Shown: positions 1 to 7,992, counted from the stretch's first letter. The stretch is 14,085 nucleotides of DNA from Jaenimonas drosophilae (GCA_030849065.1 JASAON010001334.1:1-14085), one strand, 5' to 3'. Program-made: numbers and translations. The notes: generated from the sequence alone by a model not told the origin.

Positions 1-579
1 CACTCGGTTCAACACCTGCAGCACCGTGTCGGCGTGCCATACCACATCCTGCTCCTCCAAGGTGGCCTTCACCTGCAGGCCCGGATAGATGCCCACGAAG
101 CGCCCAATGCGCGGTTGTTTGGCTTGGCAACCATGCTTGCACATCATCCCTGACATGCGCGCAGCCATACGAAGACGATTGATGCCCGACAATCCAGACA
201 GGCGCTTCATCTCCACAGGGCTGTCACGATCAAAGAGGATGGACCCACACTCCTTGCACACGCACTTGAGTGCGGTGAGAACCAAATCGAAGACGCCAAT
301 GTTAAAGAGCGGCTCGGCAAGCTCAACATAGCCAAAGTGGCCAGGACACTCCGGATGGCGAAGTCCGCAGGTTTCACAATCCACATCATAGTCGGTGCTG
401 CCCATGCGAAGGTCATTGATGCCACCACGTACCGCCACGCCGTTGGAGAAGGACATGGCGGACTCAATAGCACAGACGGCGTAGTTTTTGATTTGCTTCT
501 CCTTGAATATCTCAAAGCGCACCTCTTCGATCTTCTGCAGAGGCATCATCGATGCCGGCAGCGGAGCACCCCCAGACAT
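1..579 (-). CDS. RPB1: RNA polymerase II largest subunit RPB1, N-terminal 193 residues (partial)
   Basis: This is the start of the largest catalytic subunit of nuclear RNA polymerase II, which forms the clamp and part of the active centre. The visible 193 residues are the clamp-core N-terminus. An MSGGA start is followed by an IESAMSF segment and a VRGGINDLRMGS stretch. The first zinc site is C68, C71, C78 and H81 (CETCGLRHPECPGHFG). A second cysteine set follows at C108, C111, C147 and C151. The CPGHFGYVELAEPLFN block is diagnostic of multisubunit RNA polymerase largest subunits. I prefer RPB1 over the Pol I or Pol III paralogues because the N-terminus matches my memory of trypanosome RPB1; this is recognition, not alignment. 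The ATG at 579 is the first ATG downstream of a candidate trans-splice site at 766. The frame stays open to position 1, and the rest of the gene lies to the left. It is the most distal gene seen in the leftward unit. Confidence 0.93.
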   Translation of the reverse strand, partial: MSGGAPLPASMMPLQKIEEVRFEIFKEKQIKNYAVCAIESAMSFSNGVAVRGGINDLRMGSTDYDVDCETCGLRHPECPGHFGYVELAEPLFNIGVFDLVLTALKCVCKECGSILFDRDSPVEMKRLSGLSGINRLRMAARMSGMMCKHGCQAKQPRIGRFVGIYPGLQVKATLEEQDVVWHADTVLQVLNRV

Positions 580-947
580 ATTGAAGATACTGATGGTGAT
601 ATAAGCAGATGAATTCAGCTACTCAGACACTCTGTTGATCAACAAAAATCCCACAACAAATGAGGTGAATGAGTTCGGAAGCGGGGCCACGAAGAATTGC
701 AGCGCCTAGTGTGCTTGTTTGGTGCTAGCTGGCAACCTACGAAACGCTTATCAACCCCAACTAAGCTACATAAGCAGACAAAAAGAAAACATTGAAGAGG
801 GGGTGCTCCATCAATCAATAGCACGCATTCAAACAGAATTTGTGGATGCATTGTGGCAGACGCAATCACCAATGGAAAAACAGCTTCATGGAAGTTGAGG
901 TAGCAGACAATAATGGGCGTACATCATCCATTCCCTTCACATCTTCA
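580..947 (-). other. Intergenic: 3' UTR of the fluoride channel gene and 5' UTR of RPB1
   Basis: No credible gene lies here. Short open frames on either strand have no coding character. The stretch holds the end of the upstream transcript and the spliced-leader region for RPB1. On the minus strand no ATG occurs between position 765 and the RPB1 start at 579. Confidence 0.6.
766..802 (-). promoter_or_regulatory. Candidate spliced-leader acceptor for RPB1
   Basis: On the minus strand a C/T-rich tract (802 down to about 779) is followed by an AG at 767-766. Splicing there would give a 5' UTR of about 186 nt with no upstream ATG. A second candidate AG lies closer to the gene, near 637, so the exact site is uncertain. 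Confidence 0.35.
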
Positions 948-2045
948 TCACCCTCGTCTTCCTGCAGCAGCGATGGCGATGGTGATACCCAAGGTTGTGA
1001 GTACATACATGTAGCATCCGACAACACTGTGCATCACACGGCCTGAGGATGCATAGTCCACTTCTTGATGCATTGAAATCAACTCACCAACAAGGGTTGA
1101 TACCGTTGACAGGGCTCCACAGACACCATCGCGTACCGCCACGTTGTACGAAGATGGCGGAGTAGGCGCGTGAAGCAACGCTACATCAACAATCACCGCC
1201 AACGTGTTGGCCAACAACGTCCCGACAGGAAAGTACGCCAGTGACTCCTCCTTGTTGAGCATGATGCTGAGGAAGTAGCGCGCGGATGCACCAACAGGTC
1301 CGAGGCCGGCCGCCTTCAAGCTTGTGGAGGTGATTCCCGACACGTAGAGGTTGTGCGAGACACAAATCTGCAGTGTGATGGGAATAATCACAGCTGCCAA
1401 CGTGATGATGGTCAAGATGAGGAGATCTAGACGACGTCGCAGCAGTGTTAATGGGGATGCAGCAGGTAAGTTGTCTGTACCGTCATCATTGGTGGTAGGA
1501 GGTGTAAAATCGAGCAGCCACACCAGCAGCGACCCCACATCTCTGCCAACAAGGAAGAAAATGAAGGGTAAGGTGAGACCGCAGAGGAGCTCCAACAAGG
1601 CACCAGAGGCCGTGTGGCTTTGTGTAATGCTCAACACCCAACTACTGAAAGTGGTGAGGCTACCACAGTAGCCGACCGATAGCCCAAGAAAGAGAAACGA
1701 ATCGGCTGGAAGGAGTTTGCGGCTCGTCACGAGACCCATCACCAAACAACCCAGACAGTTAGAGGAAAAGTACTCATACCCCGCAAAGAAGTTGATGGAG
1801 CCAAACGCACTTTGCAACGCCAGACGGGATGCATTGCCGGCCACGGACCACGCCGCCACACTCACCAGCAGAAAGATGCTTCGAAGTCGCAGCCAGGCTC
1901 GAAGGCGCTCCACGAGAAAGCACTTCTTCACGGTAGCATCGTGGATCAGGGAGTCTGTGGCACCGTTGGGCTCGTTGGCTGTTGAGATTGGTGATGAATC
2001 CGGAGCGACTGGTGTGGAGCTTCTGCACTCCGCTTGATTCCGCAT
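948..2045 (-). CDS. Two-domain Fluc/FEX fluoride channel (CrcB family)
   Basis: A 365-residue membrane protein with two fused CrcB/Fluc domains, the layout of eukaryotic FEX fluoride exporters. It would expel fluoride, probably across the plasma membrane. Nine hydrophobic segments are visible, at about 56-78, 93-108, 116-140, 148-167, 206-227 (linker helix), 248-263, 271-291, 304-323 and 337-362, giving a 4+1+4 topology. Domain 1 has N96 and the signature GYCGSLTTFSSW (125-136). Domain 2 has GPVGASARY (249-257), FPVGTLLAN (272-280, with N280) and GVCGALSTVSTL (307-318). The Phe-box residues of Fluc pores are F133 and W136 in domain 1 but V315 and L318 in domain 2, so only domain 1 looks close to canonical. 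The hydrophilic N-terminus (1-50) is probably cytosolic. The start at 2045 lies 5 nt from a candidate splice AG. The stop is TGA at 948-950. It sits between RPB1 and a phosphatase pseudogene. Confidence 0.9.
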   Translation of the reverse strand: MRNQAECRSSTPVAPDSSPISTANEPNGATDSLIHDATVKKCFLVERLRAWLRLRSIFLLVSVAAWSVAGNASRLALQSAFGSINFFAGYEYFSSNCLGCLVMGLVTSRKLLPADSFLFLGLSVGYCGSLTTFSSWVLSITQSHTASGALLELLCGLTLPFIFFLVGRDVGSLLVWLLDFTPPTTNDDGTDNLPAASPLTLLRRRLDLLILTIITLAAVIIPITLQICVSHNLYVSGITSTSLKAAGLGPVGASARYFLSIMLNKEESLAYFPVGTLLANTLAVIVDVALLHAPTPPSSYNVAVRDGVCGALSTVSTLVGELISMHQEVDYASSGRVMHSVVGCYMYVLTTLGITIAIAAAGRRG

Positions 2046-2050
2046 CCACT

Positions 2051-2094
2051 CTGAATTATGTACAGAAGAAGATGAAACACGTGGAAGAAAGCGT
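2051..2094 (-). promoter_or_regulatory. Candidate spliced-leader acceptor for the fluoride channel gene
   Basis: On the minus strand a pyrimidine-rich stretch (2094 down to about 2062) precedes an AG at 2052-2051, which lies only 5 nt before the ATG at 2045. This supports that ATG as the start but implies a very short 5' UTR. Confidence 0.4.
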
Positions 2095-2131
2095 TTGCGT
2101 ACTTAGCGAAGTATATAGAGATCCATGAACT

Positions 2132-2777
2132 TCATGAAATGACCCCGACAACACAAGAGTGGAGGTAGGCGAAGGTACTTTCCAGTGCCTCACAATATGG
2201 AGGAAACGTGTCACTTGAAACTTCGTGGATTGCAACCATCTGGCGCGCGCACACACATCGTAGGAAGATGTCGTGGTTGTAGATTGATGCCCACTTCTGC
2301 ATGCTGCAACGCAAGTTCTCATCCACGGAGAGTATCGCCCCGAAGTTGTGGAATCAACCGCAGTAATTTGGTGCGGAGAGGAGAGTGATGAGGCGTCGAC
2401 CGGCGTAGAGCTGGAGCCCTCCTCCACAGTCTGATGTGCACGGCAGATGAGATCCAAACCAAGGAGCTCTCCGACGGATTTCACCACATCCTCACCAAAG
2501 GTTCACGACACTTCACCATCATCATACTCGGCTGCGCTTCTGCTTCCAATGGTGGTTCTCCCTTCGACTCCGTGGCTGTTTTGGGTTGTCGGGCAGTAGC
2601 CGTTCACAACAATGTGGATGTTGGTTCACATGGGGAAGAAGCAGAGGGTGGTGGCTGTTCATGGTGATCGCGGTTGTATTGAGGGCACAAAAGAAGCTTG
2701 CGGAAGAGCTGATCGAGGTCCAGCGCCGCGGTAGCAGGAAAACGGTGGTGGGGCACCACTACTCACCGTGATGTCAT
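2132..2777 (-). pseudogene. Protein phosphatase 1-like (PPP family) pseudogene, catalytic core deleted
   Basis: Minus-strand remnants in changing frames spell out parts of a PP1-type serine/threonine phosphatase. From the C-terminal half, in order, are TFGEDVV and DLICRAHQTVEEG (about 2510-2415), then RRLITLLSAPNYCG, then FHNFGAILSVDENLRCSMQ (about 2400-2295). These match the PP1 segments FTFG...DLICRAHQVVEDG and [25 protein letters not shown]. An N-terminal part containing ALDLDQLFRKLL follows an ATG at 2777 and resembles the first helix of PP1. Damage is clear. TGA stops occur at codon 5, near 2605 (after TSTLL) and right after SAPNYCG. There are frame changes near 2505 and 2415. The metal-binding motifs GDIHG, GDYVDRG and GNHE are absent, and only about 160 nt separates the N- and C-terminal parts. 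The tail after CSMQ runs open to a stop at 2132. A working phosphatase can be excluded. From memory, a PP1 gene lies near RPB1 in T. brucei, which would make this a decayed syntenic copy; I could not check that. Confidence 0.8.
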
Positions 2778-3356
2778 TTATTCCTACTCTATTGATCTAT
2801 GTAAATGGGTGATCCCCTCCCGAGATTAGAGTTGTGAATCTCCTTTGAGCACAAGCAGAGAAGGCAGCGAACGTTGTGATGGCGGCAATGTAGTCAGTCA
2901 AGAACAACCTACGGAAGTGCAGGGAGATGATTGAAGGAGTAGCAGATGCACCTCACTCAGTGGAAAACTTGCTGCTGCGCCAAATGAGGCACAGCAAACA
3001 TCAAAGACCTGGGTTTTAGAGAGACTCATGTCGACCTGTTCAGTTGTTGTGGAAGCAGGCGTGATTCTCCATACAAGCAACTCCAAACTCAGTGGTTGCT
3101 GTGGGGATATGGTCCGGCACACTGACTATCAGACTGACGCTCACAGGTAATCACAACATGCGGACGCACACATAGGGAGTCATTCTCCATGTGTAAGGTA
3201 TAAGCTATATGCCCCACTCGCTTCCTCTGTTGTCTCATCATTCAAACGCACACTTGGCCAACTTTGCATCCGGCAGCTCTGTGGAGACCAGGGTGCACTA
3301 CCCAAAGGTGCCCACACCCACCCATCTACACTCGGTTCTCTTACATGGCTCCTCAG
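2778..3356 (-). other. Intergenic: flavoprotein 3' UTR and region upstream of the phosphatase pseudogene
   Basis: I see no supported gene. A 74-residue minus-strand frame (2898-3122) has no recognisable motif. Pyrimidine-rich stretches with AGs around 2785-2870 on the minus strand may be the old trans-splice site of the phosphatase pseudogene. Confidence 0.5.
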
Positions 3357-4985
3357 TTACTGTGGGCGGTGTTTGCGAAGCTGCGCCTGAAAGGCCCCTC
3401 CACGTTGATAGTGGTCAGGGGTCCACTCCGTCAGCCGCAAACGGTCAAAGTTACCTGGCTTCAACTGTGATTGGCCCAAAAGTACGCGCAAACACTCCTG
3501 GAAGGCCTGCGAGACGGCGGGGTAGGCAGCCACACGGTCCACAAGGTCGTAGACGGACTGCCCGCGGGCAATGGCTAGAGTGGCAAGGTCCACCAAGGTG
3601 CTGGCATTCATACCCACCGCACGAACCCCCAAGATTGTCTTGGCGGCATCGTGCGAGACTAGAATCTTCACCATTCCATCGGTGTGAAGAGCAGCAACAG
3701 AGCGGCTGATAAGGTCAAAGCCCATTGATGCAGCGTAGTAAGCAATGTTCTGCTGACGGCACTGCACCTCGTTCAGCCCCGTCGCTGCGACGGCGGTGGA
3801 GAGGAAGGCAACGCTGGGGACGGGAAGCTCCGAGACCCTTCGGCGGATCCCCGTACCGTAGATGCAGTCAATGGCAATCTCTGCCTGTGCCTCCGCTACA
3901 CTGACGAGCTGAGGACCACCGGACGCATCCCCAATGACGAATACCCGATGGCTGCTCACACACCTGCCATAATCATCCACCACCAGACGCCCGTCGTGGG
4001 TCTTGAGGGTAGTGTTTTCGATACCTAACCCTTTGTAATTGGGCTTGCGGCCAACGGCAATAAGAGCGCGGTCAACCTGGTAGGTGGTGAGTTCTTGGGT
4101 ACGACGATTCATGATGGTATACTGGACCCCACTCTTACAAGTGGTGGAGTCCCCGCCTCCCCTTCCCAATGACTCCTCCTCGTCCTCCTTCCATGGCTGG
4201 ATGTCATAGAGGAAGGTGTCGTGGTGAATGTTCACCCCAGCCTGCTCCATTTGCTGTTCTACTTGATGGACAATATCACTGTCCTCGCGGGGAAGGATAC
4301 GGGAGGCCTTGTCAATGATGGAAACTTGTGTGCTTCCAAGTCCGGCGAAGATGCTGGCAAACTCACAGCCCACCACACCCGCTCCAACCACCACCAAACT
4401 TTTTGGGAAGGGTTGATGCATGAGATGGTCAGAGGTCACGACTAATTCCCCATCCACGTTAACAAATGGGTGCTCCCGCGCAGTGCTTCCGGTGGCAATG
4501 ACGAAGTAGTCCGCTGAGAGTCGGACGTACTCCTTGTTTCGACGGTTCACACATTGCACTTCTCCATCCTTCACAAAGGTAGCCTGACCGTAAAGAATCT
4601 GTACTTTAGTAGCCTCTAGCGCGGCGGCAATTTGCCGTTCACGGGTTTCACTCACTTCCCGCAAGCGAGCTGCCGCAACAGCCTCCTCCACCTTCACCGG
4701 GATTGCCTCGCCATAAAGACGCTGGGCCTTGGCACCACGCAGCTGTAGCACCTCCTTCGAGTACTGCCACAGGGTTTTGGACTGCAGTGCACCATTCCAC
4801 AAGTCTGCCCCACCTAGTCGATGCTGCTCAATCAGGCAGACAGATTTGTTGTAGTTTACCGCCCGCAATGCAGCTGCAATACCCCCAGGGCCACCCCCAA
4901 TGATGCAAACGTCAAAGTGTGCAGCTTCCTGAGCTGCTCGCCAGGATCCTGTTTTGAAGAGCTGTTGCGTGGGTCGCAACAACAT
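3357..4985 (-). CDS. Dihydrolipoamide dehydrogenase-like flavoprotein lacking the redox-active cysteines
   Basis: A 542-residue member of the pyridine nucleotide-disulfide oxidoreductase family. The FAD Rossmann motif GGGPGG is at 30-35 with E53 at the end of strand 2. The ATG motif (IATGS) is near 164-167. The NAD fold GAGVVG is at 201-206, with D225 ending its second strand, which favours NAD(H) over NADP(H). VGRKPN is at 311-316, the second FAD contact IGDAS at 351-355, and a dimerisation domain runs from about 385 onward. The disulfide motif normally reads GGTCLNVGCIPSK; here it is GGADLWNGALQSK, so both cysteines are replaced (D61, A66). The C-terminal HPTLSE is YPAVSQ, so the catalytic His and Glu are Y488 and Q493. 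It cannot act as a classical disulfide reductase but probably still binds FAD and NAD(H). The loss partly recalls soluble transhydrogenase SthA. Residues 1-19 contain Arg and Lys but no acids, fitting a mitochondrial presequence. An acidic and glycine-rich insert lies at 266-279. Stop TAA. Confidence 0.92.
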   Translation of the reverse strand: MLLRPTQQLFKTGSWRAAQEAAHFDVCIIGGGPGGIAAALRAVNYNKSVCLIEQHRLGGADLWNGALQSKTLWQYSKEVLQLRGAKAQRLYGEAIPVKVEEAVAAARLREVSETRERQIAAALEATKVQILYGQATFVKDGEVQCVNRRNKEYVRLSADYFVIATGSTAREHPFVNVDGELVVTSDHLMHQPFPKSLVVVGAGVVGCEFASIFAGLGSTQVSIIDKASRILPREDSDIVHQVEQQMEQAGVNIHHDTFLYDIQPWKEDEEESLGRGGGDSTTCKSGVQYTIMNRRTQELTTYQVDRALIAVGRKPNYKGLGIENTTLKTHDGRLVVDDYGRCVSSHRVFVIGDASGGPQLVSVAEAQAEIAIDCIYGTGIRRRVSELPVPSVAFLSTAVAATGLNEVQCRQQNIAYYAASMGFDLISRSVAALHTDGMVKILVSHDAAKTILGVRAVGMNASTLVDLATLAIARGQSVYDLVDRVAAYPAVSQAFQECLRVLLGQSQLKPGNFDRLRLTEWTPDHYQRGGAFQAQLRKHRPQ

Positions 4986-5607
4986 GAGTGCAGCCGAGAA
5001 GAGAGCCAGGAATCCAGCTGTTGAACGCCAGTAAAGATAGATCGGTGATTGGGAGTACGACAGGATGCCTTAGTTGCGATGACCGACGACGTATAAGGGA
5101 GGTTGGAGTGGAGAGGAACGACGCACGTCTGGCTTTACCCAACAAATGAAGACAGGGAGAGGAAGAGAAAGAGTAACTGGTGTACGGAAACTGCCAGACC
5201 GCAACCACAGCACGATCGGAGGCGCAGAGCGCGAGGAATACCGAAGCATCAGGGGAGGCGAATGAATGAGTGGGGAAGAGGGCAGGAAGAGTGCGTGAGA
5301 TGATGGGGAGTTTATGATCAACTTCCAGTTGGCGAAAGCGGCAACAGTGGCGCAAAAAAAAAAAAAGAGTCACATAAATGCCATCACATGGAGCTAAACA
5401 ATCAGAACTCACTACTGCAGCACACGAAAGGATGGAGCAAACAACTGGCCAGCATTCCGTTCTTATTCGGGCGCGAGATTGCCAAAAAAAAAAAATGAAT
5501 GCGGGACAGAGATGAAGCAGTCAACGAAAAACAGCAAGGCAACACAAAAAAGACGTAATTGTTCTGAGCGAAGTTGGGTTGAGGGAGGTCAGTTTCACCC
5601 TCATCCC
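4986..5607 (-). other. Intergenic with two long T tracts
   Basis: This holds the LRR gene 3' UTR and the flavoprotein 5' UTR. On the minus strand there are pure T runs at 5495-5484 (12 nt) and 5366-5354 (13 nt), and a strongly pyrimidine-rich stretch from about 5330 to 5100. The open frame spanning 4912-5412 overlaps the flavoprotein in another frame and looks like a by-product of C/T richness. I see no gene here. Confidence 0.6.
5133..5172 (-). promoter_or_regulatory. Candidate spliced-leader acceptor for the flavoprotein gene
   Basis: On the minus strand a run of C and T (about 5172 to 5149) is followed by an AG at 5134-5133, which would leave a 5' UTR of about 147 nt. Several other tract-plus-AG pairs exist between 5133 and 5366, so the true site could be farther upstream. 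Confidence 0.35.
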
Positions 5608-7425
5608 TCAGTCAGCGCGCCAATAGGCAGGCAAAGACGACGTTCTGAGTAGTGCATCCTCAACCCGCTGCCTCCCCGCGCACCCACCAACTCGAGCCTC
5701 GCACAAGTGTGCACAGGACACCACCTCTTCCAGATCTTCCAGTGAAATACAGTAGCTCACGTCAAGCTCTCGTAAGGTTGAGCTTGTCGAGAGCCCGTGA
5801 AGACGCCGAACTCCACTGGAACTTAAATTAAGCCATGAGAGAGACGGGCAATTACCAAGGATACCCACGTCAGTGAGGATCTGGCAGCTATGGAGGTCCA
5901 GCCGCGTTAGGTGAGTGGATCGGGCGAGGTCGGACACCTCACGGAGGGGGCAACCCGCAGCGTTAACCTCCAACAGTGTTTTCACACTTCCCACGGGGTG
6001 GAGATCTCGAATAGAAGGGCATCCGCTAACGTTGAGATAGACTAAACGCGGTGCCACCGACATTGGTGCAACTGATACCGTCGTTGAGCTTGACAAGATT
6101 AGCACCTCCAAAGTCGGGATCAGTGCCAAGGGACGGAGATCAGAGAGCTCACAGTAGCTGAGGTGTAATCGAAGCAGGCTTCGGCTATTGCGGAGGCCAC
6201 TCACCTCCACAACACCGCTTTCACTTGCGTATACTTCTCTCAGAGAGGGAATATTTCCAAGGGGGCTTAAATCGGTTAGCTCGAGACATCCAAACAATCG
6301 CAGACAGTGAAGACTGCGGCTACGAGATAAGCCCTCAATATCATACACGCCACTCTGAGAAGCCGTAATTTCTCGTAGTTTGGTGCACCTCCCTAACTCT
6401 GAGAGACTGCTGAGATGCTTACAGCCTTGGAGCTTCACCACTCTCAAGCTGGGGCTGTTTCCTAGTCCCGCAAGAAGCCGAACCGCACTATGGGAAGCAT
6501 CGAGCTCCTGGAGACTTGAGAGTCCAGCCAAAGGCCCCAGGTCGTGAAGATCTTCACAACGACGAAGATTGAGGCAGCACACCTTTGATGGCCAACCAGG
6601 AAGCGCAGCTACCAAAGCGCGTACCGAAGGCACAAAACACTGCGCAAGCCCTATAGTGTTCAGTGGAACAAAAAGTGAGTGTGGCAATTGATGGTTCCTC
6701 TCCGTACTGGGGGCATATTGAATTTTGCGCAGGTGGCTGATCAATGCAGTCAAGTCATTCTCACTGGTATCAGCAACAGCTGAGGTGTCTACCCGTTTTG
6801 ACATTCGAATGACCTCAACCCGCAAGGGGGCAGCCAGTGAGCAGCTCAGCGGAAGGGGGCGAAGCAACCACCATGCCACGAACGAAAGAGATTCCCCCAA
6901 CCCCTCTACAGAACTGGCTGCTATTGTCCGGTGATATGGATGCCGCGGTGGGAATGGAGCTCCATAAGCGGAGTTCGATGAATATTTTCGGCTTGCGTTA
7001 GTCCTAAGCGCTGTGATGCTATGTGGAGTACAGCAAGTGGACGTCAACTCCGTTGCGATGCGGGATCGTGGGCTTGCAGCACAGAATGCCAACGGTATGG
7101 GAGTGGTGCCCCGACAATACTCCGCTATCAGTACCAGATGCGACAGTGGAATGGGAATCTCCGCGCAGCAGGCGTAACTCTCAGAATTCCCACCAGATGA
7201 ATCGCACTTTCTGGAAGAAAGTGCCAGTGTATGATCTGACTCAATGAGCATGTGCGGTGTAGAGTATGTGAAAGGATGAGAGTACCGGTCAACTTGAGCA
7301 CTTCCCACAGAAGAAACCTGGTCATTACCAGAAGTCTCCGCAAGTACCTCATTGCTGTTATTTTTGAACAGACGGATGCACAGGTTCAGTGGAGTTCTCC
7401 ACATGTTGGCGGCCCAGAACACCAT
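5608..7425 (-). CDS. Leucine-rich repeat protein
   Basis: The chosen start gives 605 residues. The reading frame is open to an ATG at 7581, but an 11-nt T tract followed by GCCTTGCAG lies inside that extension and looks like a trans-splice acceptor. The first ATG after it is at 7425, so I start there. Residues 1-280 are rich in Ser, Thr, Ala and Pro, with a hydrophobic patch near 178-200 (AWWLLRPLPLSCSLAAPL), and have no recognised domain. Residues about 282-582 are roughly 13 LRRs of 22-24 residues. Two repeat types alternate: one of the form LxLxGCxxLxDLxPLGxxPSL, the other ASxSGVxxVxGLxxSxSL. A short tail ends in WRAD. Such proteins usually bind other proteins; no catalytic domain is visible and the partner is unknown. 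LRR proteins of this style are common in trypanosomes. It is the gene nearest the strand-switch region on the leftward side, more than 2 kb downstream of the G-tract block. Confidence 0.85.
   Translation of the reverse strand: MVFWAANMWRTPLNLCIRLFKNNSNEVLAETSGNDQVSSVGSAQVDRYSHPFTYSTPHMLIESDHTLALSSRKCDSSGGNSESYACCAEIPIPLSHLVLIAEYCRGTTPIPLAFCAASPRSRIATELTSTCCTPHSITALRTNASRKYSSNSAYGAPFPPRHPYHRTIAASSVEGLGESLSFVAWWLLRPLPLSCSLAAPLRVEVIRMSKRVDTSAVADTSENDLTALISHLRKIQYAPSTERNHQLPHSLFVPLNTIGLAQCFVPSVRALVAALPGWPSKVCCLNLRRCEDLHDLGPLAGLSSLQELDASHSAVRLLAGLGNSPSLRVVKLQGCKHLSSLSELGRCTKLREITASQSGVYDIEGLSRSRSLHCLRLFGCLELTDLSPLGNIPSLREVYASESGVVEVSGLRNSRSLLRLHLSYCELSDLRPLALIPTLEVLILSSSTTVSVAPMSVAPRLVYLNVSGCPSIRDLHPVGSVKTLLEVNAAGCPLREVSDLARSTHLTRLDLHSCQILTDVGILGNCPSLSWLNLSSSGVRRLHGLSTSSTLRELDVSYCISLEDLEEVVSCAHLCEARVGGCAGRQRVEDALLRTSSLPAYWRAD
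5680..6582 (-). repeat. LRR-encoding tandem repeats
   Basis: About 13 degenerate repeats of 66-72 nt, pairing into supra-units of about 140 nt because two LRR types alternate. Cys-containing units (LQGCKHL, LFGCLEL, VSGCPSI, LHSCQIL, VSYCISL) mostly alternate with Ser/Gly-Val units (SQSGVYD, SESGVVE, SSSGVRR). Confidence 0.75.
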
Positions 7426-7463
7426 TTCAATCAAGAGTGCGTAAGCTGATCGAAGAATAGAAA

Positions 7464-7483
7464 CTGCAAGGCAAAAAAAAAAA
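7464..7483 (-). promoter_or_regulatory. Spliced-leader acceptor of the LRR gene
   Basis: On the minus strand a T11 run (7483-7473) is followed by GCCTTGCAG, with the AG at 7465-7464. This is the clearest trans-splice acceptor in the window. It gives a 5' UTR of 38 nt to the ATG at 7425 and argues against the longer 657-residue start at 7581. Confidence 0.65.
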
Positions 7484-7992
7484 GCTTGGAACGGAAGAGC
7501 GAAAGAAATAGTGTTTTGGTAGAAGATTGTTGAAGCCCGCCTTATGTTCAGTAACTCCGTCAAGGATCCAACATGATCCATCCATCATTATTACTGTTTC
7601 GCTCTCCATCAGCTTTGCTCGAAGAAAGCGCTAATAGCTGTTTAGTCACAAACTCAGTTGTGTAGGAGTCAACAACCACCGCCCATCTGCAATCAAATTG
7701 CTTGAGTAAAGATCACATATTGATGCATTTGCTATGTGTTACCGTGTATCGATTATGAAATGGTAACGTGATTGATCGATATCTCCTCTGAGAGCAAGGT
7801 TTTGAAAGAAAACACCATAGTCTGATGGTTTTACCTTTCATTCAGGGAAGTTAAGCAGCCAGTTCCTTGTTGGTCCCCCAGTTATCAAGATTCTGAGCTA
7901 CTCAGTACCAGAAATCCGTACTAATCATGCGACACAGATTAATCATCTTCAAATAGATCAGATAGTACAAGTGACATGCTCTTGCTTGCTTG

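Noticed and set aside
2305..2777. Stop codon reassignment, because the in-frame stops in the phosphatase remnant and at 9190 are all TGA
   Set aside because: The phosphatase remnant also has frameshifts and a core deletion, intact genes use TGG for Trp, and the fluoride channel ends at a natural-looking TGA with further in-frame TGAs soon after.
3209..3709. 166-codon plus-strand frame
   Set aside because: It is antisense to the flavoprotein C-terminus, against the direction of the unit, and without motifs.
4912..5412. 166-codon minus-strand frame
   Set aside because: It overlaps the flavoprotein start in another frame and is a product of C/T-rich leader DNA.
7426..7581. Longer N-terminus of the LRR protein
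   Set aside because: It contains a T11 tract and acceptor AG typical of a trans-splice site, and the hydrophobic FFF stretch comes from the T tract.
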